A DNA stretch of 64,000 nucleotides, from positions 558,001 through 622,000 of the forward strand of contig NADL03000689.1 of the NCBI GenBank assembly GCA_002205965.3, in the 5' to 3' direction. The notes below the pieces were generated by a model that had not been told where the DNA came from, searched no databases, and was given only the letters and a program-made list of their open reading frames with translations. Made by a program: the position numbers and the translations under genes. This DNA is from Kappaphycus alvarezii (taxonomy: Eukaryota > Rhodophyta > Florideophyceae > Gigartinales > Solieriaceae). Positions 54,161 through 64,000 of this stretch are shown in pieces. Within the stretch, counting starts at the first letter, position 1; each line of letters starts with the position of its first letter.

Positions 54161-54518
54161 GTCACTTTGGTTATAGGAGGAGAAGAGGTTTGTTACCATT
54201 CGTCAACGAGCCGTTTAGAATCGATAGGGCTCAGACAGACAGTTAGAACTCTACTTACCCTAAATGTTCGGACGATGAGACATCTGTTCATCCTTTCTAG
54301 TCGTCCAGCGAAAGCGAGAGTGGGTCGGACATCGAACAAGACCTGGTCTTAGCCTTTATTACCAAGGAACCGTACGAGACTGATCTACCTCGCTCGGCGA
54401 CGACTAAATTTAAGAAAGAGATAAAAATGGAGGTGGACCACTCGGCTTTACTGGCCGCCTCGAGGAGAAGAACCAGAAGGAGCTAGAGAAGTCTCTCAAG
54501 GATACGGGTGTCATAGCT

Positions 54519-54709
54519 TTGGACATTCACAATCTGGAGCCTGCTCATGTGCCGGTGGTAAATTATTTCGAGTTGACGAACCAGACTTCAATACATTCGA
54601 AAGCCGGCCGAATGTCGCCGAAGCATAACGAAGCGGTAAGTAAAGAAGTGAAGGAGCTATTGGAGGCTGGAATTACTACGCCTTCAAGGTACGCATGGTC
54701 CTTTCTGGT
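54519..54709 (+). mobile_element. Old Ty3 relic: reverse transcriptase start, before the Copia insertion
   Basis: LEPAHVPVVNYFELTNQTSI and VKELLEAGITTPSRYAWSFL correspond to the start of the Ty3 RT region, where H-x-P and S-x-W-S-F are typical. The sequence stops at the Copia LTR and its continuation is at 59605. Confidence 0.8.
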
Positions 54710-54984
54710 TGTTGAGTCAGATTCTGTCTTGCGTCCTCTCCCGTCAAATTGAGTCAACATCAAGTTGACTCCAGGATCACTAGTGCTCATCATTGATTCA
54801 GAATCAGTTTGAATCATCTTGAGTCAAACTGAATCAAGCCTTGTTTGGTGTGTTCTTTAGTCCACTTAATCTCCAGTAGGGTATATAAGTGTTCACCGTT
54901 GTTCTGTAGCATAAGTTGTTGGTGTTACATTAAAACAAAAAGAACGACCCCTCTAGTTCTCTCGCCACCGCTCACCCTTCAACA
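54710..54984 (+). repeat. Second Copia element, left LTR
   Basis: This 275-bp repeat runs TGTTGAGTCAG ... CACCCTTCAACA. A TATA-like word (GGGTATATAAGTG) occurs at about 54883. Confidence 0.9.
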
Positions 54985-54999
54985 GGTTATGGGCCCAGC
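54985..54999 (+). promoter_or_regulatory. Primer-binding site matching the anticodon arm of initiator tRNA-Met
   Basis: GGTTATGGGCCCAGC lies directly after the LTR. It is the exact complement of GCTGGGCCCATAACC, the anticodon stem and loop of eukaryotic initiator tRNA-Met. Drosophila copia and yeast Ty5 are known to prime from a half-tRNA in this way, rather than from the tRNA 3' end. Confidence 0.8.
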
Positions 55000-55103
55000 T
55001 AAGCGCCAAATTTTCTTTTTTGTTTCTAAATTGCTTTCTCTTTCGTTGCGTGAAGTTTTGCCGTAGAGCACCGCCGCCGCAGTGTTGCGTTCCGTTTTCG
55101 ACA

Positions 55104-56017
55104 TGAGTACCAGTGAGGATTCCGTCGATGTCACACGGAAGACGATCGAGAAATTGAAGACTGAGAACAATCATCAGTGGTTGCGTAAGATTAAACTTGT
55201 ACTGATGAGCAAAGCCACGTGGGTTATCGTGACTGGTGATTTCAAAGAGACCGATGCAACCACACCTGATGGTCTTGCTAAGTTCAAGCGGAGCCGTGAC
55301 TCTGCTTTAGCAGACATCTTGCTCAGTGTGAGCGATGAATGCAGTGCGTCTGTAATCGACTTAAAAGATCCTCGCGAGGTGTGGGAGTTGCTCAAAGCGC
55401 AGTTTAACTCTGTTTCTATCGCTGCGGTTGAATCCTATTTGGATCAGTATCAAGTGATAAGAATGGAAGCTGAAGAGAGCGATATGCAGTAAGTTAACAG
55501 GCTGACTGATTTGGAGAACAGACTTGTAAGTATCGGTGAGCCCGTCGCTCGTGACGAAAAACGTCGTGCCTTGCTGCGCGGTCTTTCAGAGGAGTATGAG
55601 ACTATTGCCGACATGACCCGAGAATTGGACAACGATCGTTCAGCTGCAATCTGCATGCTTGTGACGAAGGAAATTGCCCTGAATCGCAAGCGCGGTGCAC
55701 CGGAATCAAGTGTTTCTGTCCTGTTCTCTACCACCTACAGCAGTAAGAAGTGCATGCATTGCGGTCGCGTTGGACAACAGAAGCCAGACTGTTTTGATAA
55801 TCCAGCTAATGCGAAGTGCAAGCAGAACAAAAGGAATACTAAGAAGAATGAAAAGGGCCATCGTAAGAGTAACAAGGGCTCTGGTAAACCGAACAAGAGT
55901 CAACATGGAAGCGAGAACAGAAAACACCCCGAGCAAGTCGGCAAAGGCTACATGTCATTCATCGCCAAATGTTTAACATCGAAGCACTCCGATATCCAAA
56001 CCATTCGAGACAAGTAG
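55104..56017 (+). mobile_element. Second Copia element: gag part
   Basis: The UBN2-type gag reads NNHQWLRKIKLVLMSKATW, then DPREVWELLKAQFNSVS and RALLRGLSEEYETIADMTRE. A zinc knuckle (CMHCGRVGQQKPDC) and a Lys-rich tail follow. Confidence 0.85.
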
Positions 56018-56020
56018 TAT

Positions 56021-57380
56021 GTGGACTCAGGGGCAATATCTCATATGTCGAACAACAAGTCGATGTTCTCCAGTTTGGACAATTCTATTTCGAACAAATC
56101 TGTTTCCGTAGGAAACGGGAAAGAGACTAAGGTGGCAGGAATCTGTGTCATTCATGGGAAGTTTGCATTCGATGATGTGTGCGTGCCCATCGAAATGAAA
56201 GAGGCACTGCATATTCCGGAACTCTTGTGCAATTTGGTATCCGTTTCGCGTCGTCGACGGGCGGGTTTTGCCATTTTGTTTGACACTGACCCGCTTGGAG
56301 AGGGGACGCGTACTGTAACCCGTCATGGCAGCTCTGAAGTCTTTTTTAGGGCGTATGAATGCAGTGAATGCCTTTACGAAATTGGGATGCAGTCTAAGAA
56401 CGCAGACGTCTCGAAATCATTTGCAGTAATGCCCAAGCTTTGTGAAGAAGAAAAGCAGAACCAATGGAACAGTAGACTTGGACACGTCAGCAAAGGCACA
56501 ATAGAGAAATCTATCTCTCTCGTAGTGGTATCGACATCCGCAACTGCGCAGCATTGCGCACCTGCGACCCCTGTCTGCGTGCCAAGTTCAAACGAGACCC
56601 TTGCAAAGCCGTCATCACCAGCAGGAGTACCCGGCCTCTGGATCTGGTTCACGCTGACATCATAGGCCCTGTTCGCTTTACTTCTTTGGGGGTATCTCGG
56701 TACTGTATTGATCTCTATGACGATTGCAGTGCGCTATCTATTGTCCGGTTTACAGCCAAGAAGTCAGAAGCGGCACAGGAACTGAAGCATATGATACTTG
56801 AGCTGGAAAAAACGTGTATGATTCCAAGGTGAAACAGTTATGTGCCCGCCGACTCCGGACGGACAACGCCAATGAGTTCTTGTCGAAACGCATGCGCTCC
56901 TGGCTTAACGAAAAGGGTATTATACATGAGAAATCTTCGCCCTACTCGCCATAATCGAACGGTAAGGCGGAGCGGTTGAATCGCACCCTGCTAGACATGA
57001 CGCGCACAATGATGCAGAAAGTCGCGCATGTTCCGGGGTACAACAGACTGTCGACCGAGGCGATGAGTACTGTTAACTACCTTGGTAACCGAATGCTCAG
57101 TTCTGCATGCAACGTGGCAGATAAGACTCCGTTCGAGGTAATCAATGGGCAGCGCCCGGACCTCAGTCACCTTCGTCGTTTCGGAGCCAAAGCCTACGTT
57201 CATGTTCCCAAGGCTACACGGCAAGAGAGGTTCGAGTCACGTGCGGTTGTCGGCTACCTTGTCGGTTTCGACAACGGCAACAGTTACAAAGTTTACATTC
57301 CTGAAAAGGAAGCGGTCGTGGTATCGCGAGGCGTCAAGTTCGACGAGAGCAGCTCCACCATTCCCGCCACTACTTAATCT
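56021..57380 (+). mobile_element. Second Copia element: protease and integrase parts
   Basis: The protease signature MDSGAISHMSNN sits at the start. The pre-integrase domain (NSRLGHVSKGTIEKSISL, then CDPCLRAKFKRDP) and the integrase core (LDLVHADIIGPVRFTSLGVS) follow. NRTLLDMTRTMMQK and NYLGNRMLSSACN come next, with the C-terminal GKAP-like block (FGAKAYVHVPKATRQERFES). Confidence 0.85.
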
Positions 57381-57728
57381 GGAAGTAGCACCAGTGAGGT
57401 GGAGTCTACAGTACATTTTGAGTGCAAAAATGATGACACCAACAATGAGCAGACGGATACAAGTAATCTCTCAGATGCGGACTCTGTCGTTGACGAAGAA
57501 TTCTTGGATGCGGCTTCATGTGATGTCACAGCTTCCTCCGATGCAGTCACTTACTTTCCACAGCAAACGCGCTCTGGGCGCGTGGTCAAGCCTCCGGAAA
57601 GATTCACTGCCGGTTCAGCTACAATGCCCGTTGCTCTGAGTGTTCGCATGGGCAACGAGGAGCCTACCGTACCCACGTCATACACGGAAGCAATGAGAAG
57701 CGATGCTGCTTAGGAATGGAGTTCTGCA

Positions 57729-59222
57729 ATGGAAACCGAGATGTCGGACATAGAGCGGAACAACACCTGGGTATTCGAGCCTCCTCCGGAAGTGGTTCGC
57801 CCCATAGGAAACAAATGGGTGTATACCAACAAGACCGACAGCAATGGCGAGCTGACTCGCCGCGGTGCTCGGCTCGTAGCAAAATGGTTTTCACAGCGTC
57901 TTGGTATTGACTGCAATGAGACGTTTGCTTCAGTGGCCAGCTACACTACATTCGGAGCTCTGCTCTCCACTGTAGCATCACAACATCTCGAGTCCCTTCA
58001 GTTGGATGTTCGCGCTGCTTTTCTCAATGATGATCTCGAGGGAACTATCTACATGAAACAGCCTGAAGGATTTGTGGATCCTTCGCACCCCGACTGGGTG
58101 CTGCGCCTTAAAAAGGCGTTTTATGGCCTCAAACAAGCATCCTGTGCCTGGCGCCACAAATTTTATAACATTTTCGTCGGTTTGGGCTTTCACTCGTTGC
58201 ATACTGACTCCTGTCTGTACTTTCGAGGTGAAGGAAATAGCAGAGTATTCCTCCTGGTTTATGTGGATGACCTCTTGCTTGCAGATAGGAAGTCAGAGTT
58301 GCTACGTGGAATATCTGATCACATAGCTCAGCATGTTACAACCTGTGTTGAAAATGATGTTACTAAATTCCTTGGTATGGTTGTGGAACGCAACAGGAAT
58401 CTTGGTACAATCAAGCTGTTAAGCCCTTTCACGATATACGAGCTCGTCGAGAAGTTTGGTATGTCTCAGGGCAAGAAGTGCTCCGACCCGATCCTCCCGG
58501 ATGTGGATCTTTACACGAAGTGCGGTCGTGACGAGGGGGAGTACGAGAAGTTACCGCATGTGCCATAAATGGAGTTGATTGGATCTGTTCTGCATTTGAG
58601 CAATACGACGCGCCCCGATATTTAATTTGCGTGCTCATTACTTTCTCGGTACATGGAGGACACCGGCCGCTGTCTCTGGAAGGCAGCCAAATCTGTTTTG
58701 CACTATCTCAAATGGACAAAGAACTATGGTATCATCTACAGTGCAGATGGAAAGCTTCATGGGTACACGGACGCCGATTTTGCTGGCGGTCGTGATGATC
58801 GCAAGTCAACGAGTGGGTATGTGTTCCTCAATTGGGTGATATCGTGGCGAAGTAAGAAGCAATCTGTGGTTGCACAGTCCTCGTGTGAGTCAGAGTACGA
58901 TGCCATGAGCTACGCAGTCCGCGAAGCGCTCTGGTTACGTTGACTACTCAGAGAATTGCTGGCCACGGGCAACAATGGAACGAATTTGTCCCTATTGCTC
59001 GGTGTCGATAATCAAGGAGCGATCAACATTGCCAGTAATGATGTGGTGAATCAGCGTTCTAAGCACATCGAGGTTCACTATCACTTTCTTAAGCATCATG
59101 TGAAGATGGGAACCATCAAACTGAAGTACTTGGAGACGGCTGAAATGGTAGCAGATGTGATGAAGAAGCTGTTGGAGCGTCAGAAGCACAATTACTTCCG
59201 ACAGGCAATTGGGAGTTTGCAA
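57729..59222 (+). mobile_element. Second Copia element: reverse transcriptase and RNase H parts
   Basis: Reverse transcriptase blocks include NKWVYTNKTDSNGELTRRGA, LDVRAAFLNDDLEGTIYMKQ, KKAFYGLKQASCAWRHKF and VFLLVYVDDLLLADRK. RNase H has GYTDADFAGGRDDRKSTSGY and CESEYDAMSYAVREALWL, then SKHIEVHYHFLKHHVK. Confidence 0.9.
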
Positions 59223-59248
59223 CTGACGGTGTTGAGTTCGAGGGGGAG

Positions 59249-59351
59249 TGTTGAGTCAGATTCTGTCTTGCATCTTCTCCCGTCAAGTTGAGTCAACTTG
59301 ATGTTGACTCAACTTGATGGGAGAGGACGCAAGACAGAATCTGACTCAACA
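59249..59351. repeat. 49-bp inverted repeat in the right LTR
   Basis: Arms 59249-59297 and 59303-59351 pair with three mismatches around a 5-base loop. The 17 bases after the second arm (59352-59368) are the inverse of the Ty3 flank 54693-54709, with one mismatch. Confidence 0.88.
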
Positions 59352-59599
59352 ACAAGAAAGGACCATGCAACATCAAGTTGGCTCCAGGATCTCTACAGTG
59401 CTCATCATTGATTCAGAATCAGTTTGAATCATCTTGAGTCAAACTGAATCAAGCCTTGTTTGGTGTGTTCTTTAGTCCACTTAATTTACAGTAGGGTATA
59501 TAAGTGTTCACCGTTGTTCTGTAGCATAAGTTGTTGGTGTGACATTAAAACGAAAAGAACGAACCCTCTAGTTCTCTCGCCACCGCTCACCCTTCAACA
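59249..59599 (+). repeat. Second Copia element, right LTR with inverted insertion
   Basis: This equals the left LTR plus about 73 bases at 59298-59370. The inserted part is an inverted copy of the left LTR start and of 17 bases of the left flank. Confidence 0.88.
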
Positions 59600-59604
59600 C
59601 TAGT

Positions 59605-62030
59605 AGTGATAGCCAAGAAGAAAGACGGAAGACCCTGGTTCTGCGTCGAATACCGTCAGTTTAATAGGGTAATGAAGCCATCCTGCTGGCCGTTACCGAA
59701 GATAGAACAAATTTTCGACGAACTCTCTGGCGCATAGTTCTTCACAACATTTGGTCCTTTTCAAAGGATACTAGCAGGTTAAGATGTCCTAAAATTGCAA
59801 GGGACAGACGACGTTTGTGCTCTCGATATCAAACGTACAAGTTTGAGGTAATGCTTTTTGGACTCATTAACGCTCCAGCGACGTTTCAAAGGATGATGGA
59901 AGAGGTCCTTCGCAGGTTACCGGTAGCTATGGTTTATGTCGACGACGTTTTAATTTTCTCAAAGACGTTGGAAGAACACACAGTTCATTGCAAAGAGGTG
60001 TCCAGGAGTATCAGAGAATAGACGTTGAAGCTTAGGGTAGCCAAGTGCATCTTTGCTCAGTCGGAAGTGAAGTTGCTCGGTCACATCTTTAATTCAAGCG
60101 GTGTGAAGGTGGATCCCGAGAAGATCAAAGATATTGTGGAAGCTCCGGTGCCGGAAAACTTGACCGAACTCAGGAGTTTTATAGGGCTCGCGGGGTATTA
60201 TCAATAGTTCATAAGGGGGTTTTACGACAGCTCAGAAGTGTTGCACGCAGCGACGTATGTCAAGAAGGCTTTTGAATGGACTCCTTAGCTGCAAAAGGCT
60301 TTTCAATGCGTGAAGGGTAATCTGGGTACCCTATAGTATTGACATTTCCGGATTTCAATCCTCTTTTTCGTGGAAAAAGACGCTCATCAGCAGCCCTTGG
60401 GTTGGTTCTCTCGCAGAAGTAAGAAGACAGGGAGTTATATCCTAATCATTTCGCTTCTCGAACGATGACGAACCAGGAGCGTCACTACTACACAAACGAA
60501 AGAGAAGCACTCAACGTATTTTCCGCTTTTAAGAAGTTCACAGTACACCTTCTGCCTGATAATCATTTCGTCGTCTATACGGATCACCAAGCCCTTCAAA
60601 CCGAGTTCAAAAAGAAAGATGTTCACGAGCGGTTGGCAAGGTGGCTGGAATTGATGGCGGAATACGACTTTGTGATAAAGTATCGCCCGAGACCGGCGAA
60701 TGGGACGGGTGATTATCTGTCGCGAAGAACTAACAAAAAGGCGGAAAGAATAAAGGATGAGAACATAACAGAAGGAAGTGGTGGTGACAGTAGACTAGGC
60801 AGACCCAAAATTGGACGGTCTGGAACCACACTTGCTAAACATTGCACGGTTCCTAGCCGGGGAAAGGGTTGGACAATCCGACTCGAAGAAGAAGGCCTCA
60901 GTCAGACGTAGTGCAAATAGTTTCATGCTCTGAAAAGACAACCTCTTTCGTCGCGAGAAGGAAGGGGTCCGTTTAGTGCCTTCTATTGCTCAATGGTCGG
61001 AGGTACTGACCGCATTTCACGATGATACTGGCCACTGTGACGTCAGTTCGATAAGAAAGTTCGATAGAGGCCGGTTCTGGTGGCCTGGGATGTACCGTGA
61101 CGTCACCGAGTATTCACAAGGCTGTGATGGATGTCAGTATGCGGAAAGGTTGCCGATGTATCACTCGAGTTTGAGAGCTCCCGTTGCTGGACTCTTTGAG
61201 AGCTTCTCGATGTTGTCCGCTTGACCATAAAAGCTTTCGAAGATTGGAAAAAGATTTATTCTGATTGCTGTGGAACATATGGCGAGCTGGCCCATTGCAC
61301 GGGCCACGACGGTTTCTATTGCCGATATCGTGATGATGTTCCTCGATAAGGAGATAATATAACCGTTCGGACCGCCAAGAAAATCGTCTCAAATAACGCG
61401 ACTGCGTTTATGGTGTGATCGGTACAAGAGTACGTGAAGGAGAAGGGAGTTTAGTGGAAGACGGTGCTTGCTTACGCGCCGATGGCAAACAGTTGAGCGG
61501 AACGGGTGATAGGAACGATAAAGCACGCGCTCAAAAGGTTGATCGTACGCAGCGGGGCAGACTAGGCAGAAGCCCTCCCCAAAGTACTTTATAGTTTCCG
61601 CAGGCGCGACCGACGCGACGCCCCTTTCCCTTTCCGGCTGATGTATGAAATTAGTCCGAGGATGCTGACCAGTGATTCAGTAGCATTTCTCGGTGATGCA
61701 GGTCCCCATCATCGGCTTATCGAGACTTAAGGCGATTCTGGAACGTGGGCTGGTGTGGCAGAGAAATCTAGCGAACCTTGTAGGAACATGGGAACATATG
61801 GGAGCTCTAAGTTGTAGATTAAGTGTTGGTGGCACACAATGCGGCCTTTAGTAATGGGCGCAAGTGACAGGCTTTCGATATCTATTTACATGGACCGTGC
61901 GGGGTGACTAAGGTGAACCACCCTCGCTACTGGTTAATATACTCCACCGGTCGCGTTACAAGGAAAAAAATTCATGTGCACCGGATTGTCCAGTATAAGA
62001 ATAGATCGACCCATTTACTCAACTAAAGAA
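59605..62030 (+). mobile_element. Old Ty3 relic: remaining RT, RNase H and integrase
   Basis: RT continues with VIAKKKDGRPWFCVEYRQF, then FGLINAPATFQRMMEEVLRR and AMVYVDDVLIFSKTLEEHTV. RNase H shows HFVVYTDHQALQTEFKKKD. The integrase zinc domain reads HDDTGHCDVSSIRKF with GCDGCQYAERL, and core pieces follow to about 62030. Confidence 0.85.
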
Positions 62031-62429
62031 AAGCAGGAAAATCGAATAAACAACAAAAGAAGAACTATGAATCAAGCAAATTGAAGATAAATGACGGAGA
62101 AAAATGCATGATAGAAGGCTAAGTGCTAAAGAACCTTGAAGAAAAATTGTAAACGTTGCGGATGAAGTCTTCAATCTTGTGTAACTTGGAAGCGGCGTTG
62201 CTGCGTCCCTGGTTTTCCCTCATCCTCTGCCTGCGCTCCCTGACCACCAATAAATTACGAATAGGACGGCGCTACCTGTGCTTTGCTGTAGTCGCGAGCA
62301 CCACATGTGAACGCTCGACACAGCACTCATTCGACCCTCACACCTCAAGGAGAACCTGGCCTGACGAGAGATAGAATGACCGTCCGGCTCTTGGTGACTG
62401 TAATATGCGAGAGTGTAGAGCATGACAGA

Positions 62430-62857
62430 GCGCTCCTCTCCAGTTTCCAAGTCGACTGCTCGATAAGTTTGGGTGTCGTCTTCCGTACGGACCTTACTGG
62501 TGATCCAATCTCCTTCTCGGACCTCATCGTAAACGCCCCAATTGTGCTGAGGCGTTCTGCGAGACCGAGCTGGAAGGAGTTCTCTCGCGTGACTTCGTCA
62601 GCGAAGCAGTTAGTTACAAATTCCGTAATGTGAGTTCCGAAGAGATCGAGGAATTACTGACACGAAACGCGGTACGTATGGATTCCGCAAGAATCATCGT
62701 GAATGACGAAGGGGTTCCGCTCCTCCCTACCAATGAGGAGGACCTTCTTGATGTCCGACCGTTCCGACAAAAGGCGCATGAGGTTCGCTTTGCTACTGGA
62801 GGAGGTACCTTAGCGCCGCGGGCGACACCCATAGCCTTAGTGGAAATGTTCTTTTGA
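62430..62857 (+). other. Unassigned frame downstream of the old Ty3 integrase
   Basis: An open stretch reads AFCETELEGVLSRDFVSEAV, then VSSEEIEELLTRNAVRMDSA and RIIVNDEGVPLLPTNEEDLL. It lies where the other Ty3 elements have their accessory frames, but I see no convincing similarity to them. The family is unknown. Confidence 0.35.
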
Positions 62858-63414
62858 GAAGCACGACCGCCAGTGCTCAAACCAGCGAGTTGCTTGGTTC
62901 GAGCCAGTGTTGGAGGGAGAAATTAAAAAGGGTTCGTGAATGTGTTTGGAGTGATTCAAGATGTGGAGAAAGGAAAAAGGAGTTGCAAATGGTTTTCAGG
63001 AGGCTAAAGATGTTGAGAAAAGAGAAAAGGTTGACGAAGGATGGAGGATGTGGGACTTCCGGGCGTATACCGGCTGTTTACCAGCACTTTGGTCGTTCGC
63101 CCGGAGAAGTGGTTGCACGTCGGGCGTATATTGGCTGTTTTTCAGCACCTAGGTCATTCGCCCGACGGAGGTTGAAAAGTTGAGTGTGGGTTGGGGTTGA
63201 TAGAGGGAGTAGAGGAGGTGGTCTGGGAGTGGGCTGGGCGGGGAGAGCGTTGACGAGAGGGCCCCCAATTTGGGAGGGGGTCGGCTGGAGTCCGTTGAGC
63301 CGGAGTCCGTTATTTTTTGTGTGGCGCCCGTGGCCCACAATGAGTGGGGTGCGTTTCGCGCGAGTTTGGCGTCACTTTACTCCCTGCTTCTCTGTCTGAT
63401 GGACCTGTTAGTTT
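62858..63414. other. No gene assigned
   Basis: This is G-rich sequence between the last frame and the terminal repeat of the old Ty3 relic. It includes a local near-repeat of GGGCGTATA(C/T)CGGCTGTTT-like words at about 63060-63150. No coding signal is seen. Confidence 0.35.
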
Positions 63415-63622
63415 GTATTGTATACAGTACCTCTGTCACTGTACAAGTGGGAAGTGGACTTGTACAGCGTATAGTGGTAGTGTACATTGTACGAGCTCTG
63501 TACAAGTGTAGAAAACCCGGACCGGCCGCCATTGTAAGAGGATGAGAGGGCTGCCGGAATCCGGGGGAAAAGAGATGTGTTCCGGTCGGCTGACAAAGAT
63601 GACTAAACAGACAAAAGCCTTT

Positions 63623-64000
63623 CACGGATGCCAAGCGTACATAGAGTACTGTACAGGTACAAACAGTACAGTACTGTACATGTACGCATGGTGACTGTAC
63701 TATAAACCTGTACGGATTTAGAAGTCTGACCATTCCATTCAAAATATAAACTATCCAACAGTTCCTCCTTTGTCTACTGTAAATATTCTCAGTTCAAGAA
63801 TGTGAGAGACTACATCTGAACGACGATATCACGATATAAGCAGGATTATGGACAAGGAGGGCAAGCTGGTTTCGGCTGAAGGGACTATCGAATAATGTGA
63901 CTACCGTACGGTGCATACTGTAAGGTGAGCTACCGTACCTAGTGATAACCCTATTTTTTATCCGTCACAACATTTGTTGAGACCGCTCGCTGGAAGACGA
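63623..64000. other. No gene seen; TACTGTAC repeats
   Basis: Short palindromic GTACAGTACTGTAC words occur at 63640-63690 and TACCGTA-type words near 63905-63940. No open frame of interest is present. Confidence 0.5.

Larger units (their letters stand above)
54710..59599 (+). mobile_element. Second Copia element, nested in the Ty3 relic
   Basis: LTRs of 275 bp (54710-54984) and 351 bp (59249-59599) have TG...CA ends. The flanking target duplication is CTGGT (54705-54709) and CTAGT (59600-59604), one mismatch. The order is gag, protease, integrase, RT, RNase H on the plus strand. A polypurine tract (CGAGGGGGAG, 59239-59248) abuts the right LTR. Apart from a 73-75-bp insertion in the right LTR, the LTRs differ at about a dozen positions (about 4 percent), so it is older than the first Copia element. 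The body has roughly half a dozen breaks. Confidence 0.92.
52310..63622 (+). mobile_element. Old Ty3/Gypsy relic, split by a Copia element
   Basis: This plus-strand relic is distinct from the two minus-strand Ty3 elements. Terminal similarity (about 52310-52507 versus 63415-63622, words AGAGGGCTGCCGGAATCC and GGCTGACAAAGA) suggests decayed LTRs. I cannot fix their outer ends or a target duplication. Gag, protease, reverse transcriptase, RNase H and integrase can all be recognised, with very many breaks. The Copia element at 54710-59599 sits inside the reverse transcriptase. This is the oldest full-length element in the window. Confidence 0.75.

Noticed and set aside
63149-63742. Several overlapping frames near the right end
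   Set aside because: They span the decayed terminal repeat of the old Ty3 relic and the TACTGTAC repeats, which explains the open frames by composition.

Overview
The window looks like nuclear DNA of a eukaryotic alga, most likely a florideophyte red alga of the Chondrus type. The reasons are two intronless host gene families (an FkbM-type methyltransferase and a PiT phosphate transporter), moderate GC, and gene islands buried in nested LTR retrotransposons and LINE debris. The genus is inferred from this overall style. No marker gene proves it.

Host genes. An FkbM-domain type II membrane protein lies at 873-1886 (+). Two copies of a PiT/SLC20-like phosphate transporter are present. The one at 47787-49739 is intact. 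The one starting at 25288 is split by a 7.4-kb Ty3-type insertion and resumes at 33149-34712. The two PiT coding sequences are almost identical although their upstream regions have clearly diverged, which suggests gene conversion.

Mobile elements, left to right: a LINE remnant (2375-3812); a complete-length Copia element (4016-9850, minus, 297-bp LTRs, 5-bp target duplication GAGTT); a LINE scrap and a Ty3 gag relic (10484-12640); LINE fragments with a CCHC finger and a restriction-like nuclease domain (13395-15437); a complete-length Ty3 element with 1.46-kb LTRs (15531-24536, minus, target duplication AACTC); a second Ty3 element with a 0.72-kb LTR (25727-33148) inside PiT copy A; decayed LTRs and LINEs in an AT-rich zone (35-44 kb); two solo LTRs with target duplications (44673-46079 and 49950-51409); and an old Ty3 relic (about 52.3-63.6 kb) split by a second Copia element (54710-59599).

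The most unusual signal is in the 1.4-kb LTR family. Each LTR carries, in U3 and in the sense orientation, an open frame for a roughly 200-residue acidic protein with its own upstream TATA-like box. The conserved N- and C-terminal blocks recur in several diverged LTR copies, while the acidic tract between them differs from copy to copy. The two near-identical Ty3 bodies carry different U3 regions, one with this frame and one without. They also share a tandemly duplicated accessory frame after the integrase that I cannot assign to any family. Other notable structures are a roughly 50-bp target duplication in PiT, an inverted copy of a locus-specific junction inside one Copia LTR, and a primer site matching the initiator tRNA-Met anticodon arm.
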